This document shows, in pieces, positions 13,737 through 19,424 of a stretch of 19,435 bases of DNA (position 1 is the stretch's first letter; each line of letters opens with the position of its first letter). The translations under genes were made by a program, and so were the position numbers. A model generated the notes under the pieces. The model worked only from the letters and a program-made list of their open reading frames with translations. It was not told where the DNA came from and did not search any database. The stretch is from UM-FILTER-39-64 sp964367055 (GTDB lineage: Bacteria; Patescibacteriota; Minisyncoccia; UBA6257; UBA9933), in the NCBI GenBank assembly GCA_964367055.1, contig CAYIWD010000013.1, forward strand, positions 1 to 19,435. The letters run 5' to 3'.

Positions 13737-15911
13737 ATGTTTCTCAAATCATTAGAACTTAACGGTTTCAAATCTTTTGCCTCAAAAACGATTTTAGAAT
13801 TTCCCTCTGGCATCACAGCGATTGTCGGACCTAACGGCGCGGGTAAATCGAATGTGATTGATGCTATTCGCTGGCTTTTAGGCGAACGCGAGGCGAAAAA
13901 CTTACGGAGCGCCAAGGCCGAGGATTTAATTTTTAACGGCACGCCAAAAAAATCACGATTGAGTATGGCGCAGGCTGCTTTGTATTTTGACAATAATTCC
14001 GGTTTTTTTCCGATTGATTTTAAGGAGGTCGCGATTTCAAGGCGAGTTGGCAGAGACGGCGTTTCTCAATACTTTCTGAATAAATCTGAAGTGCGGCTCA
14101 AAGATATTATTGATTTTTTCAGCCGTTCGCGGTTAGGGACTAAGGGGATGACGATTATTAGCCAAGGAGACAGCGATTTATTTGTCAGAGCGACAGCCGA
14201 AGAACGGAGGATAATGATTGAAGAAATTTTGGGCTTGCGTGAATATCAGCTCAAAAAAATTGAAGCAGAAAAGAAATTAAAACTCACTTTTTTTAACTTA
14301 GAGAAAGTTAAGGCGATGATTTCAGAGGTTATCCCGAGATTACGCATGCTTAAGCGTCAAACAAATAAATGGTCAAAAAGAGTTGATATCCAGAAAGAAT
14401 TAGATAATCTTGAGACATCTTATTTTTCTTATAAATTGCATGAAATTAAAAGTAGCGAGAAGGAAATTGAACCAACTTTACTTTTGTTAAATAAACAAAC
14501 TAGTGAAAAGCTTAAAGAATTGGATATTTTAGAATCAGAATTAAAAAAAATCGAGTCACAAACAAAAGAATATTCAGAAATTAAAAAGATTAAAGGCAAA
14601 CAACAGGAATTGTTAAGTCAACGTTCGCAGATTGAAAAGGAACTTGGCCGTTTAGAAGCCAAACTGGAAATTATGGCTGTGAATAAAAATGATGGTGTTA
14701 GTAATTTTGAAAATGAAGATTTGCTTGGTCTTATATATAATGCCAGACAAACCCTTGAAGAATGTTTAACTCATTCTGATTTAGAAAAATTAAAAGATAT
14801 TGTAAAGCAATTAATTGAAAAAATCACCGGATTTTTACAGCCGAAAAAAAATAAAAATTTAAAATTGGAAGAGGTGGCGGAATTAGAAATATCGAAAAAC
14901 GATTTATCGAAAAGATTTGAAAGTTTGGAAAAAGAACTGAAAGAATTGGAAAATCGGGAAACAGAAATAACGGGAAATCTTGAAGAATTTAACAAAAATT
15001 TTCAGAAAACATTTGAATTAGCAGAATTAAAAAGAAAAGAACTGGCTGTTTTAGACGAGCATAAAAATAAAATTATTATTGAAAAAGAAAAATTGAATTT
15101 TAAATTTGATGATTTAGAAAATCAATTACGGCAAATTGGAAAAACGATAAAAAATTTTAATATTAATGAATATGCCGATTCTTCAATTGGCCAATCTTTT
15201 AATGAACTAGAGACGGAGCGTAAAATTTTTAAATTACGCTCAGAACTTTCCGCTATCGGCGAAATTGACGCTTTATTAGTAAAAGAGGCTGAAGAAACCG
15301 AAACCCATTATAATTTCCTTAGCAATCAATCAGAAGATTTAAATAAAGCCATTATTGATTTAAAAAATATGATTTATGAATTAAACGAAAAGATCCACTG
15401 CGAATTTAACGATTCCTTGCGTTTAATTAATGAAGAATTCGGCAAGTTTTTCCGATTAATGTTTAAGGGAGGTGCGGCAAAGTTGAAAATTAAAAACTAC
15501 GAATTAAGAATTAAAGATAATGGCGAAAATAGCGAGGAAAACCAAAATGAAAAAGATGAAGAAAAAGAAATTAAATCCGGCGTAGAGATTGATTTAAATT
15601 TACCTAAAAAAAGAGTCTCTAGCTTAGAAATGCTTTCCGGTGGGGAAAAAAGTTTAGTTTCTATTGCCGCTCTTTTTGCTTTAATTTCTATAAGCCCCCC
15701 GCCATTTTTAGTTTTAGATGAAACTGACGCGGCTTTAGACGAAAGCAATTCCAAAAGATTCGCTGATCTAATAAAAGAATTCTCCAGAAAAACCCAGTTT
15801 ATCATCGTTACCCACAATCGAGCTTTAATGGAAGCGGCTGATATTTTATATGGAGTCACACTGGGAGAAGAGGGAACTTCGAAAATATTATCCCTGAAGC
15901 TTGAAGCATGA
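13737..15911 (+). CDS. smc: SMC-like chromosome segregation ATPase, short form without a recognisable hinge
   Basis: SMC ATPases organise and segregate chromosomes. The N-terminal head has Walker A GPNGAGKSN (residues 31-39) and 'ISQGDSDLF'. The C-terminal head has the signature LSGGEKSL (about 633-640) and Walker B 'FLVLDETDAALDESN' (about 659). Between them are coiled coils. Length is only 724 aa against ~1150-1200 for ordinary SMC. The Gly-rich hinge is not visible; residues ~313-375 instead form a short helical segment ('LLGLIYNARQTLEECLTHSDLEKLKDIV'). The C-terminal head has an extra ~25-residue low-complexity insert (about 587-612). No scpA or scpB is in view. RecF/Rad50-like ATPases are alternatives, but the head motifs and rnc linkage favour SMC. 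Confidence 0.88.
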   Translation: MFLKSLELNGFKSFASKTILEFPSGITAIVGPNGAGKSNVIDAIRWLLGEREAKNLRSAKAEDLIFNGTPKKSRLSMAQAALYFDNNSGFFPIDFKEVAISRRVGRDGVSQYFLNKSEVRLKDIIDFFSRSRLGTKGMTIISQGDSDLFVRATAEERRIMIEEILGLREYQLKKIEAEKKLKLTFFNLEKVKAMISEVIPRLRMLKRQTNKWSKRVDIQKELDNLETSYFSYKLHEIKSSEKEIEPTLLLLNKQTSEKLKELDILESELKKIESQTKEYSEIKKIKGKQQELLSQRSQIEKELGRLEAKLEIMAVNKNDGVSNFENEDLLGLIYNARQTLEECLTHSDLEKLKDIVKQLIEKITGFLQPKKNKNLKLEEVAELEISKNDLSKRFESLEKELKELENRETEITGNLEEFNKNFQKTFELAELKRKELAVLDEHKNKIIIEKEKLNFKFDDLENQLRQIGKTIKNFNINEYADSSIGQSFNELETERKIFKLRSELSAIGEIDALLVKEAEETETHYNFLSNQSEDLNKAIIDLKNMIYELNEKIHCEFNDSLRLINEEFGKFFRLMFKGGAAKLKIKNYELRIKDNGENSEENQNEKDEEKEIKSGVEIDLNLPKKRVSSLEMLSGGEKSLVSIAALFALISISPPPFLVLDETDAALDESNSKRFADLIKEFSRKTQFIIVTHNRALMEAADILYGVTLGEEGTSKILSLKLEA

Positions 15912-15924
15912 AACAGTATAGATA

Positions 15925-15953
15925 TTGATTTTTATCTAATTATAGTTTATTAT
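15925..15953 (+). promoter_or_regulatory. Promoter of rpsP (near-leaderless)
   Basis: TTGATT at 15925-15930, exactly 17 nt, TATTAT at 15948-15953, then 10 nt to the ATG at 15964. An overlapping TATATT (15951-15956) would place +1 at the start codon. Confidence 0.55.
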
Positions 15954-15963
15954 ATTTCTACTT

Positions 15964-16272
15964 ATGTTAACCATTAAACTAAAAAGAATCGGTAAAAAAA
16001 ATCAGGCATCATTTCGGGTGGTTGTTTTGGAAAAACGGTCAAAATTAAACGGCCGTTATGTTGAAGACCTCGGATTTTTGAATCCAAAAAGCGATGAAAT
16101 TAATCTCAATAAAGAAAGAATTGAATATTGGCTAAAAGTCGGAGCTCAACCGACTGACACAGTTCATAATTTATTGGTTAAAAACGGCTTGATTAAGGCC
16201 GCTAAAATTGCGGTTCACAAGAAAAAGAAATTATCAAAAAAGGAAAACCCTGGAGAAGCGACAAAAGTATAA
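15964..16272 (+). CDS. rpsP: 30S ribosomal protein S16
   Basis: A 102-aa S16, an assembly protein of the 30S subunit. Family motifs are 'IKLKRIGKKNQASFRVVV', 'GRYVEDLGFLNPK' and 'RIEYWLKVGAQPTDTVHNLL'. The C-terminus has a basic tail after the conserved domain. It leads the rpsP-KH-trmD order typical of bacteria, although here each gene has its own promoter and rimM is not between them. Confidence 0.95.
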   Translation: MLTIKLKRIGKKNQASFRVVVLEKRSKLNGRYVEDLGFLNPKSDEINLNKERIEYWLKVGAQPTDTVHNLLVKNGLIKAAKIAVHKKKKLSKKENPGEATKV

Positions 16273-16273
16273 A

Positions 16274-16302
16274 TTGACACATAAGATACAATTTGCTATT
16301 AT
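16274..16302 (+). promoter_or_regulatory. Promoter of the KH-domain gene
   Basis: Perfect TTGACA at 16274-16279, exactly 17 nt, TATTAT at 16297-16302. The predicted start near 16309 gives a ~37-nt A-rich leader, so this gene is not leaderless. The -35 begins 1 nt after the rpsP stop. Confidence 0.7.
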
Positions 16303-16345
16303 AGTTAGTAATTAGCAAAGGTCGATTAAGAAAGAAAATAAAAGT

Positions 16346-16657
16346 ATGGACGCAAACGCAAGAGATGAGCAATTTCTAGATTTTCTCGTTAAGTCCATTG
16401 TGGATCATCCGGAAGATGTTAAGGTTGACCGCAAGGTAGACGAGATGGGAGTTCTTCTTACCTTGAAAGTGAATCCATTGGATATGGGTCAAGTCGTTGG
16501 TAGGAAGGGCTCGACTGCTCAAGCTATAAGGTCGCTACTGCGAATTGTCGGCATTAAAAATAATGCTAGAGTGAATCTCAAGATTCTTGAGCCCGATGGT
16601 TCAACCAGAGGCCCAAGAAACGACATTGACAGAGCAGTTGATGATTTGAACCTTTAA
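16346..16657 (+). CDS. khpA: KH-domain RNA-binding protein (KhpA/YlqC-like)
   Basis: A 103-aa protein with a single KH domain: the GxxG loop is 'VVGRKGSTAQAIRSLLRIVG' (about residues 51-70). KhpA-type proteins bind RNA and are widely encoded between rpsP and trmD, as here. Length exceeds the usual ~75-80 aa, with extra residues at both ends. It is a single-gene unit with a promoter, a leader and a strong terminator. Codon use differs from neighbours: none of its 12 Leu codons is TTA. The family call is firm; the RNA targets are unknown. Confidence 0.9.
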   Translation: MDANARDEQFLDFLVKSIVDHPEDVKVDRKVDEMGVLLTLKVNPLDMGQVVGRKGSTAQAIRSLLRIVGIKNNARVNLKILEPDGSTRGPRNDIDRAVDDLNL

Positions 16658-16673
16658 ACTTTAAATTTGATTC

Positions 16674-16705
16674 AAAAACCCCGCCTTTTCAAAGGCGGGG
16701 TTTTT
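16674..16705 (+). terminator. Strong intrinsic terminator after khpA
   Basis: A 15-bp inverted repeat (16674-16688 / 16691-16705) with a GC-rich core CCCCGCC / GGCGGGG, A-rich 5' flank and T-rich 3' flank, so it may act in both directions. The trmD promoter overlaps its 3' side. Confidence 0.92.
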
Positions 16706-16715
16706 GGTTTATAAT
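16687..16715 (+). promoter_or_regulatory. Promoter of trmD embedded in the preceding terminator
   Basis: Consensus TATAAT at 16710-16715, 6 nt before the ATG at 16722. A weak -35 (TTTCAA, 16687-16692) lies in the terminator loop at 17-nt spacing. A second overlapping TATAAT is at 16715-16720. The in-frame TTG at 16704 lies upstream of the -10 and is unlikely to be the start. Confidence 0.5.
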
Positions 16716-16721
16716 ATAATC

Positions 16722-17453
16722 ATGCGATTCGATATTATAACAATTTTCCCCAAAATTTTTGACTCTTACTTAAACGAGTCCATTTTGAAGCGCAGCCAAG
16801 ACAAAAAAATAATCCAAATTAAAACGCATAATTTACGTGATTTTGCTAAACATAAAAAAGCCCGCCCGACTGAACGACGACAGTCGTTCGGGCGGGTTGA
16901 TGATAAGCCTTATGGCGGGGGAGCGGGAATGGTAATGATGGCTGAGCCGATTGTTAAAGCAGTTGATAAAATTAGAAAAAATATAAAAGGCAACTCAAAA
17001 GTTATTCTTTTTTCCGCCAAGGGCAAATTTTTTAATCAAAAAATGGCTTATGACTTAGCAAAAAAATATAAAAATTTAATTTTTATTAGCGGCCGCTACG
17101 AAGGCATTGATGAAAGAGTAAAAAAGATAATTGGAAATTGGAAATTGGAAATTGAAGAATTATCCATTGGCCCTTATGTCTTAACTGACGGCGATGTTGC
17201 GGCAATGATTGTTATTTCAGCTGTTAGCCGTCTTATTCCCGGCACAATTAACTTCGAATCGCTTACGGAAGAATCTTATTTTAATTCAATTATTCAAAGC
17301 GAAGCAAAGAAAGGCGTAAAAGGCGTTGAATATCCGCATTACACCCGGCCAGAAATAATTGTTTATAAGGGCAAAAAGTATAAAGTGCCAAAAGTGCTTC
17401 TTTCGGGCAACCATGAAAAAATCAGCCAGTGGCGGAAAAGTAAAATAAAATGA
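16722..17453 (+). CDS. trmD: tRNA (guanine37-N1)-methyltransferase TrmD
   Basis: TrmD methylates G37 of tRNAs from SAM, which prevents +1 frameshifting. The SPOUT-fold motifs are present: 'FDIITIFPKIF', 'VDDKPYGGGAGMVM', 'SGRYEGIDERV', 'ELSIGPYVLTDGD', 'AVSRLIPG' and 'YPHYTRPE'. Arg of VSRLIP matches E. coli Arg154. The position matching the catalytic Asp169 ('TEDSF') is Glu here ('TEESY'). Two insertions stand out: ~10-12 residues (47-58) encoded by a palindrome just before VDDKP, and ~5 residues encoded by ATTGGAA repeats before EELSIG. The C-terminal helical domain is shorter than in E. coli, ending soon after 'LLSGNHEKISQWR'. The start is the ATG at 16722 (243 aa). Confidence 0.93.
   Translation: MRFDIITIFPKIFDSYLNESILKRSQDKKIIQIKTHNLRDFAKHKKARPTERRQSFGRVDDKPYGGGAGMVMMAEPIVKAVDKIRKNIKGNSKVILFSAKGKFFNQKMAYDLAKKYKNLIFISGRYEGIDERVKKIIGNWKLEIEELSIGPYVLTDGDVAAMIVISAVSRLIPGTINFESLTEESYFNSIIQSEAKKGVKGVEYPHYTRPEIIVYKGKKYKVPKVLLSGNHEKISQWRKSKIK
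16861..16896. repeat. 36-nt in-frame palindrome inside trmD
   Basis: CCCGCCCGA (16861-16869) is the reverse complement of TCGGGCGGG (16888-16896), and ACGAC / GTCGT pair inside. An alternative fold pairs CGACTG (16867-16872) with CAGTCG (16881-16886). It spans 36 nt (12 codons), is very GC-rich in an AT-rich gene, and encodes residues absent from typical TrmD. Confidence 0.85.
17130..17150 (+). repeat. Heptanucleotide tandem repeat in trmD
   Basis: ATTGGAA occurs three times in direct tandem, followed by a degenerate ATTGAA. It covers 7 codons. Loss or gain of one 7-nt unit would shift the reading frame. Confidence 0.8.
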
Positions 17454-17477
17454 TTATTTGAGTTTATTTGAGTTTAA

Positions 17478-17505
17478 TTGACAATTACTTATGTTATAAT
17501 ATACT
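17478..17505 (+). promoter_or_regulatory. Promoter of the rpsB leader and tsf operon
   Basis: Two readings fit. An extended -10 TGTTATAAT (TATAAT at 17495-17500) lies 6 nt before the ATG at 17507, the same geometry as the other leaderless genes here. Alternatively TTGACA (17478-17483), 16 nt, TATACT (17500-17505), starting near 17512. Either way transcription would begin about 170 nt before the rpsB start. Confidence 0.65.
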
Positions 17506-17506
17506 T

Positions 17507-17587
17507 ATGGGTAAGCCCAGCGGGCTATTTGTTATGCCTAGTAACATTACTTCGATGACATTGTTTTTTGTTAAAAACAATGTCTAG
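17507..17587 (+). CDS. Putative 26-codon leader peptide upstream of rpsB
   Basis: ATG at 17507, in-frame TAG at 17585-17587; the peptide begins MGKPSGLFVM and ends in FFVKNNV. The ATG is exactly 6 nt downstream of a consensus TATAAT, as at 9014 and 16722, so a leaderless transcript would start on it. The ORF covers the left arm of the long-range stem and a complete 12-bp hairpin, and stops 3 nt past that hairpin. It is in the same frame as rpsB. No homologue is recognised, and existence as a translated ORF is an inference from promoter geometry. Confidence 0.4.
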   Translation: MGKPSGLFVMPSNITSMTLFFVKNNV

Positions 17588-17690
17588 GTAGTGTGCTGGG
17601 TAAAATTTAACAAGATTATCAAATAAAATCTCGTCTACCCAGTAACCCGACTAGTTGAGTTACTGGGTTAAGTCGAAGTAATGTTACTGG
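17513..17690 (+). promoter_or_regulatory. Structured rpsB leader with mutually exclusive hairpins
   Basis: Visible pairings: AGCCC / GGGCT (17514-17526). A long-range stem of 16 perfect pairs, 17540-17555 with 17673-17688, extends to 18 with one wobble (17538-17690) and contains the ATG at 17681. GACATTGTTTTT / AAAAACAATGTC (17557-17584) forms a 12-bp hairpin. CTGGGTA / TACCCAG (17596-17602 with 17636-17642) encloses AGATT / AATCT. CCCAGTAAC / GTTACTGGG (17638-17646 with 17659-17667). The last two share 17638-17642 and so exclude each other. Copies of AGTAAC and GTTACT allow further swaps. In E. coli the rpsB-tsf leader is the target of S2 autoregulation; whether this one works that way is unknown. 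Confidence 0.7.
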
Positions 17691-18454
17691 ATATGGAAGA
17701 ACAAACTATTAACGAGCAGTCTAATATTGAAGAAAAGGATGATTTGATTCCCGAAGATGTGCCGGCGGAAAATTTAGAAATCATTCGGGAAATGATGAAA
17801 GCCGGATTAATGTATGGCCACAAAAAATCTAAAACTAACCCTAAGTTCAAGCGGTATATTTACGCTAACCGAAATGGGATTGAAATAATTGATTTGGTCC
17901 AGACACTTTCGGCTTTAGATAACTCAACTAAATTTCTAAAAAATCAGGTGAAAGAGGGGAAATCTATTTTACTTGTGGCGACCCAGCCAGCGGCGAAAGA
18001 AGCGGTTGAAAATTTGGCAAAGAAATTTAATTTTTCTTGTATCAATGAGCGTTGGATTGGCGGACTTTTGACTAATTTTAAAGTCATAAGTGGGCGGCTT
18101 GAGTATTTTAAAAAAATCCAAAGCGATTTAGAAAAAGGGGAGTTTGATAAATATACCAAAAAAGAACGAGTGATGATTAATCGCAATATTTTTCGGATGA
18201 AAAAAATGTTTACTGGCTTGGAAAATTTATTAAGATTGCCAGATATCATTTTTGTCATTGACCCGTCGCTTAAAGGGCACACCACCGCCATTCATGAAGC
18301 AAAAAGAGTAAAAATTCCAGTAATGGCGATTTTAGACAGCGATGATAACCCGGATTTAATTGACTGGCCGATTCCCGTTAATGACCATGCGAAAATGAGT
18401 ATTGATTGGATGATTAATAAAATAATTGAAAAATTGAATTCTCCGGTCTTATGA
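17681..18454 (+). CDS. rpsB: 30S ribosomal protein S2
   Basis: A 257-aa S2. The conserved body begins near residue 40 ('MMKAGLMYGHKKSKTNPKFKRYIY') and includes 'ERWIGGLLTNF', 'PDIIFVIDPSLKGHTTAIHEA' and 'VPVMAILD'-like 'IPVMAILDSDDNPDLIDWPIPVNDHA' (shown in two overlapping pieces). The first ~30 residues are an acidic extension. Start choice is uncertain between the ATG at 17681, which lies inside the long-range stem, and the in-frame ATG at 17693 just outside it; neither has a Shine-Dalgarno. The stop overlaps the tsf start (ATGA), matching the widely conserved rpsB-tsf operon. Expression is probably controlled through the leader. Confidence 0.94.
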   Translation: MLLDMEEQTINEQSNIEEKDDLIPEDVPAENLEIIREMMKAGLMYGHKKSKTNPKFKRYIYANRNGIEIIDLVQTLSALDNSTKFLKNQVKEGKSILLVATQPAAKEAVENLAKKFNFSCINERWIGGLLTNFKVISGRLEYFKKIQSDLEKGEFDKYTKKERVMINRNIFRMKKMFTGLENLLRLPDIIFVIDPSLKGHTTAIHEAKRVKIPVMAILDSDDNPDLIDWPIPVNDHAKMSIDWMINKIIEKLNSPVL

Positions 18455-18891
18455 AAGAAGATATTCAAAAACTTCGCGAATTAACCGGCGCGGGCGTAAT
18501 GGAATGCAAAAGAGCGCTGGAGGGCGCCAAAGGCGATTTTGATAAAGCTGTTTCTATTATCCACGAAGCTGGCGAAATTTTAGCTCAAAAGAAGAGTGAA
18601 AGAGCCACCGGCGCTGGATTTTTGGAATCATATATCCATAATGAAAGAGTGGGGGTTTTACTGGAACTGCGATGTGAAACTGATTTTGTCGCTCGTTCAA
18701 AAGAATTTAAGGAATTAGCCCATGATTTAGTTATGCAGATTGCGGCGATGGATCCGCTTAGCGTTGAAGATTTATTGAACCAAAATTATGTTAAAGATGA
18801 AACGATAAAAGTGGAAGACATAATCAAACGAGCGATTGCGAAGTTAGGAGAAAATACCAAGATAGAAAGATTTTGCCGATACGAAATTTAA
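18451..18891 (+). CDS. tsf: Elongation factor Ts, short form
   Basis: EF-Ts exchanges GDP for GTP on EF-Tu. The N-terminal UBA-like domain is clear ('IQKLRELTGAGVMECKRALE', residues 5-24), then the core with the essential 'CETDFVARSKEF' and 'QIAAMDP'. It ends 'KLGENTKIERFCRYEI', which corresponds to the end of the first core subdomain. Length is 146 aa against ~280-290 in E. coli, so the second core subdomain and coiled coil are absent. The end is clean, and the following bases hold the next gene, so this is a genuine short EF-Ts, not a truncation. It is translationally coupled to rpsB by a 4-nt overlap. Confidence 0.93.
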   Translation: MKEDIQKLRELTGAGVMECKRALEGAKGDFDKAVSIIHEAGEILAQKKSERATGAGFLESYIHNERVGVLLELRCETDFVARSKEFKELAHDLVMQIAAMDPLSVEDLLNQNYVKDETIKVEDIIKRAIAKLGENTKIERFCRYEI

Positions 18892-18901
18892 AAGAGAAGT
18901 T

Positions 18902-19285
18902 ATGTATAATTTTATCCTTCAAATATTTATAATGCTGAGTTTGGGGACAATGATTTATTTAATTGCTCGGACAGTGCCGAAAGTTGGTGATGAAATAACT
19001 GAAAATATTATCAGTCCAAGAAGTAAATTTGATCGTCTGTTTTCTTATTTGCGGGTGGAAAAGTTCGATGTCGTCTTTAATAATTTTGTGGAAAAATTAT
19101 TAAGGAAACTTAAGCTTATTTTAATGAAATTAGACAATTTCACGAATAGTTATTTAGACAAAGTTAAAAAATATAAAATGAATGGCAATGGCCAAAAAAA
19201 TGGCGAGGAAAAACCAAGTTTGTTTGAAAATAAAACCGAAACAGCCGAGACAATTAAAAATAATAAAGATGAAGAGCGGAGTTAA
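18902..19285 (+). CDS. Small single-pass membrane protein of unknown function
   Basis: 127 aa. One hydrophobic helix at about residues 3-23 ('FILQIFIMLSLGTMIYLIA') is followed by a cationic, amphipathic helical region and a hydrophilic tail rich in Lys, Asn, Glu and Thr. No family is recognised. It begins 10 nt after tsf, with AAAGAGAAG just before the ATG as a plausible ribosome-binding site, so it is probably the last gene of the rpsB-tsf operon. A role in membrane-associated translation or envelope biology cannot be judged from sequence. Confidence 0.65.
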   Translation: MYNFILQIFIMLSLGTMIYLIARTVPKVGDEITENIISPRSKFDRLFSYLRVEKFDVVFNNFVEKLLRKLKLILMKLDNFTNSYLDKVKKYKMNGNGQKNGEEKPSLFENKTETAETIKNNKDEERS

Positions 19286-19290
19286 TTGTA

Positions 19291-19377
19291 GCGCAGGTGG
19301 CAGAGCGGCCAATTGCATCAGACTGTAAATCTGACGCCCTTCGGGCTACGGGGGTTCGAATCCCTCCCTGCGCACCA
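19291..19377 (+). tRNA. tRNA-Tyr (anticodon GTA)
   Basis: Acceptor stem GCGCAGG (19291-19297) pairs with CCTGCGC (19367-19373), discriminator A, and CCA is encoded at 19375-19377. Anticodon arm TCAGA-CTGTAAA-TCTGA has GTA at 19325-19327. It has the long class II variable arm expected of bacterial tRNA-Tyr, with a GCCC / GGGC stem (19336-19346). The T arm is GGGGG-TTCGAAT-CCCTC with one G-T pair. It starts 5 nt after the preceding stop codon. Confidence 0.96.
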
Positions 19378-19403
19378 CGTAGGAAAAGTCAAAGAGTTTT
19401 GGT

Positions 19404-19424
19404 TCGCCTCGCTTCGCTCGGCGA
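19404..19424. repeat. GC-rich hairpin repeat after tRNA-Tyr
   Basis: TCGCC (19404-19408) pairs with GGCGA (19420-19424) around an inner cgcttcg word. The same vocabulary (gcttcgctcgg / gcgaagcg) occurs at about 10490-10535, 11510 and 5331. It is followed by attcgtat, a word also found in the rpmJ-rpsM spacer. Confidence 0.5.

Noticed and set aside
17513..17690. T-box, ribosome-independent metabolite riboswitch, or tRNA-like element ahead of rpsB
   Set aside because: I see no T-box sequence, no specifier-loop layout, and no tRNA cloverleaf. The pairings are long inverted repeats next to a mini-ORF.
18451..18891. Possible frameshift or truncation of tsf
   Set aside because: The protein ends with a recognisable subdomain terminus ('KLGEN...ERFCRYEI'), no EF-Ts remnants follow in any frame, and the next gene starts within 10 nt.
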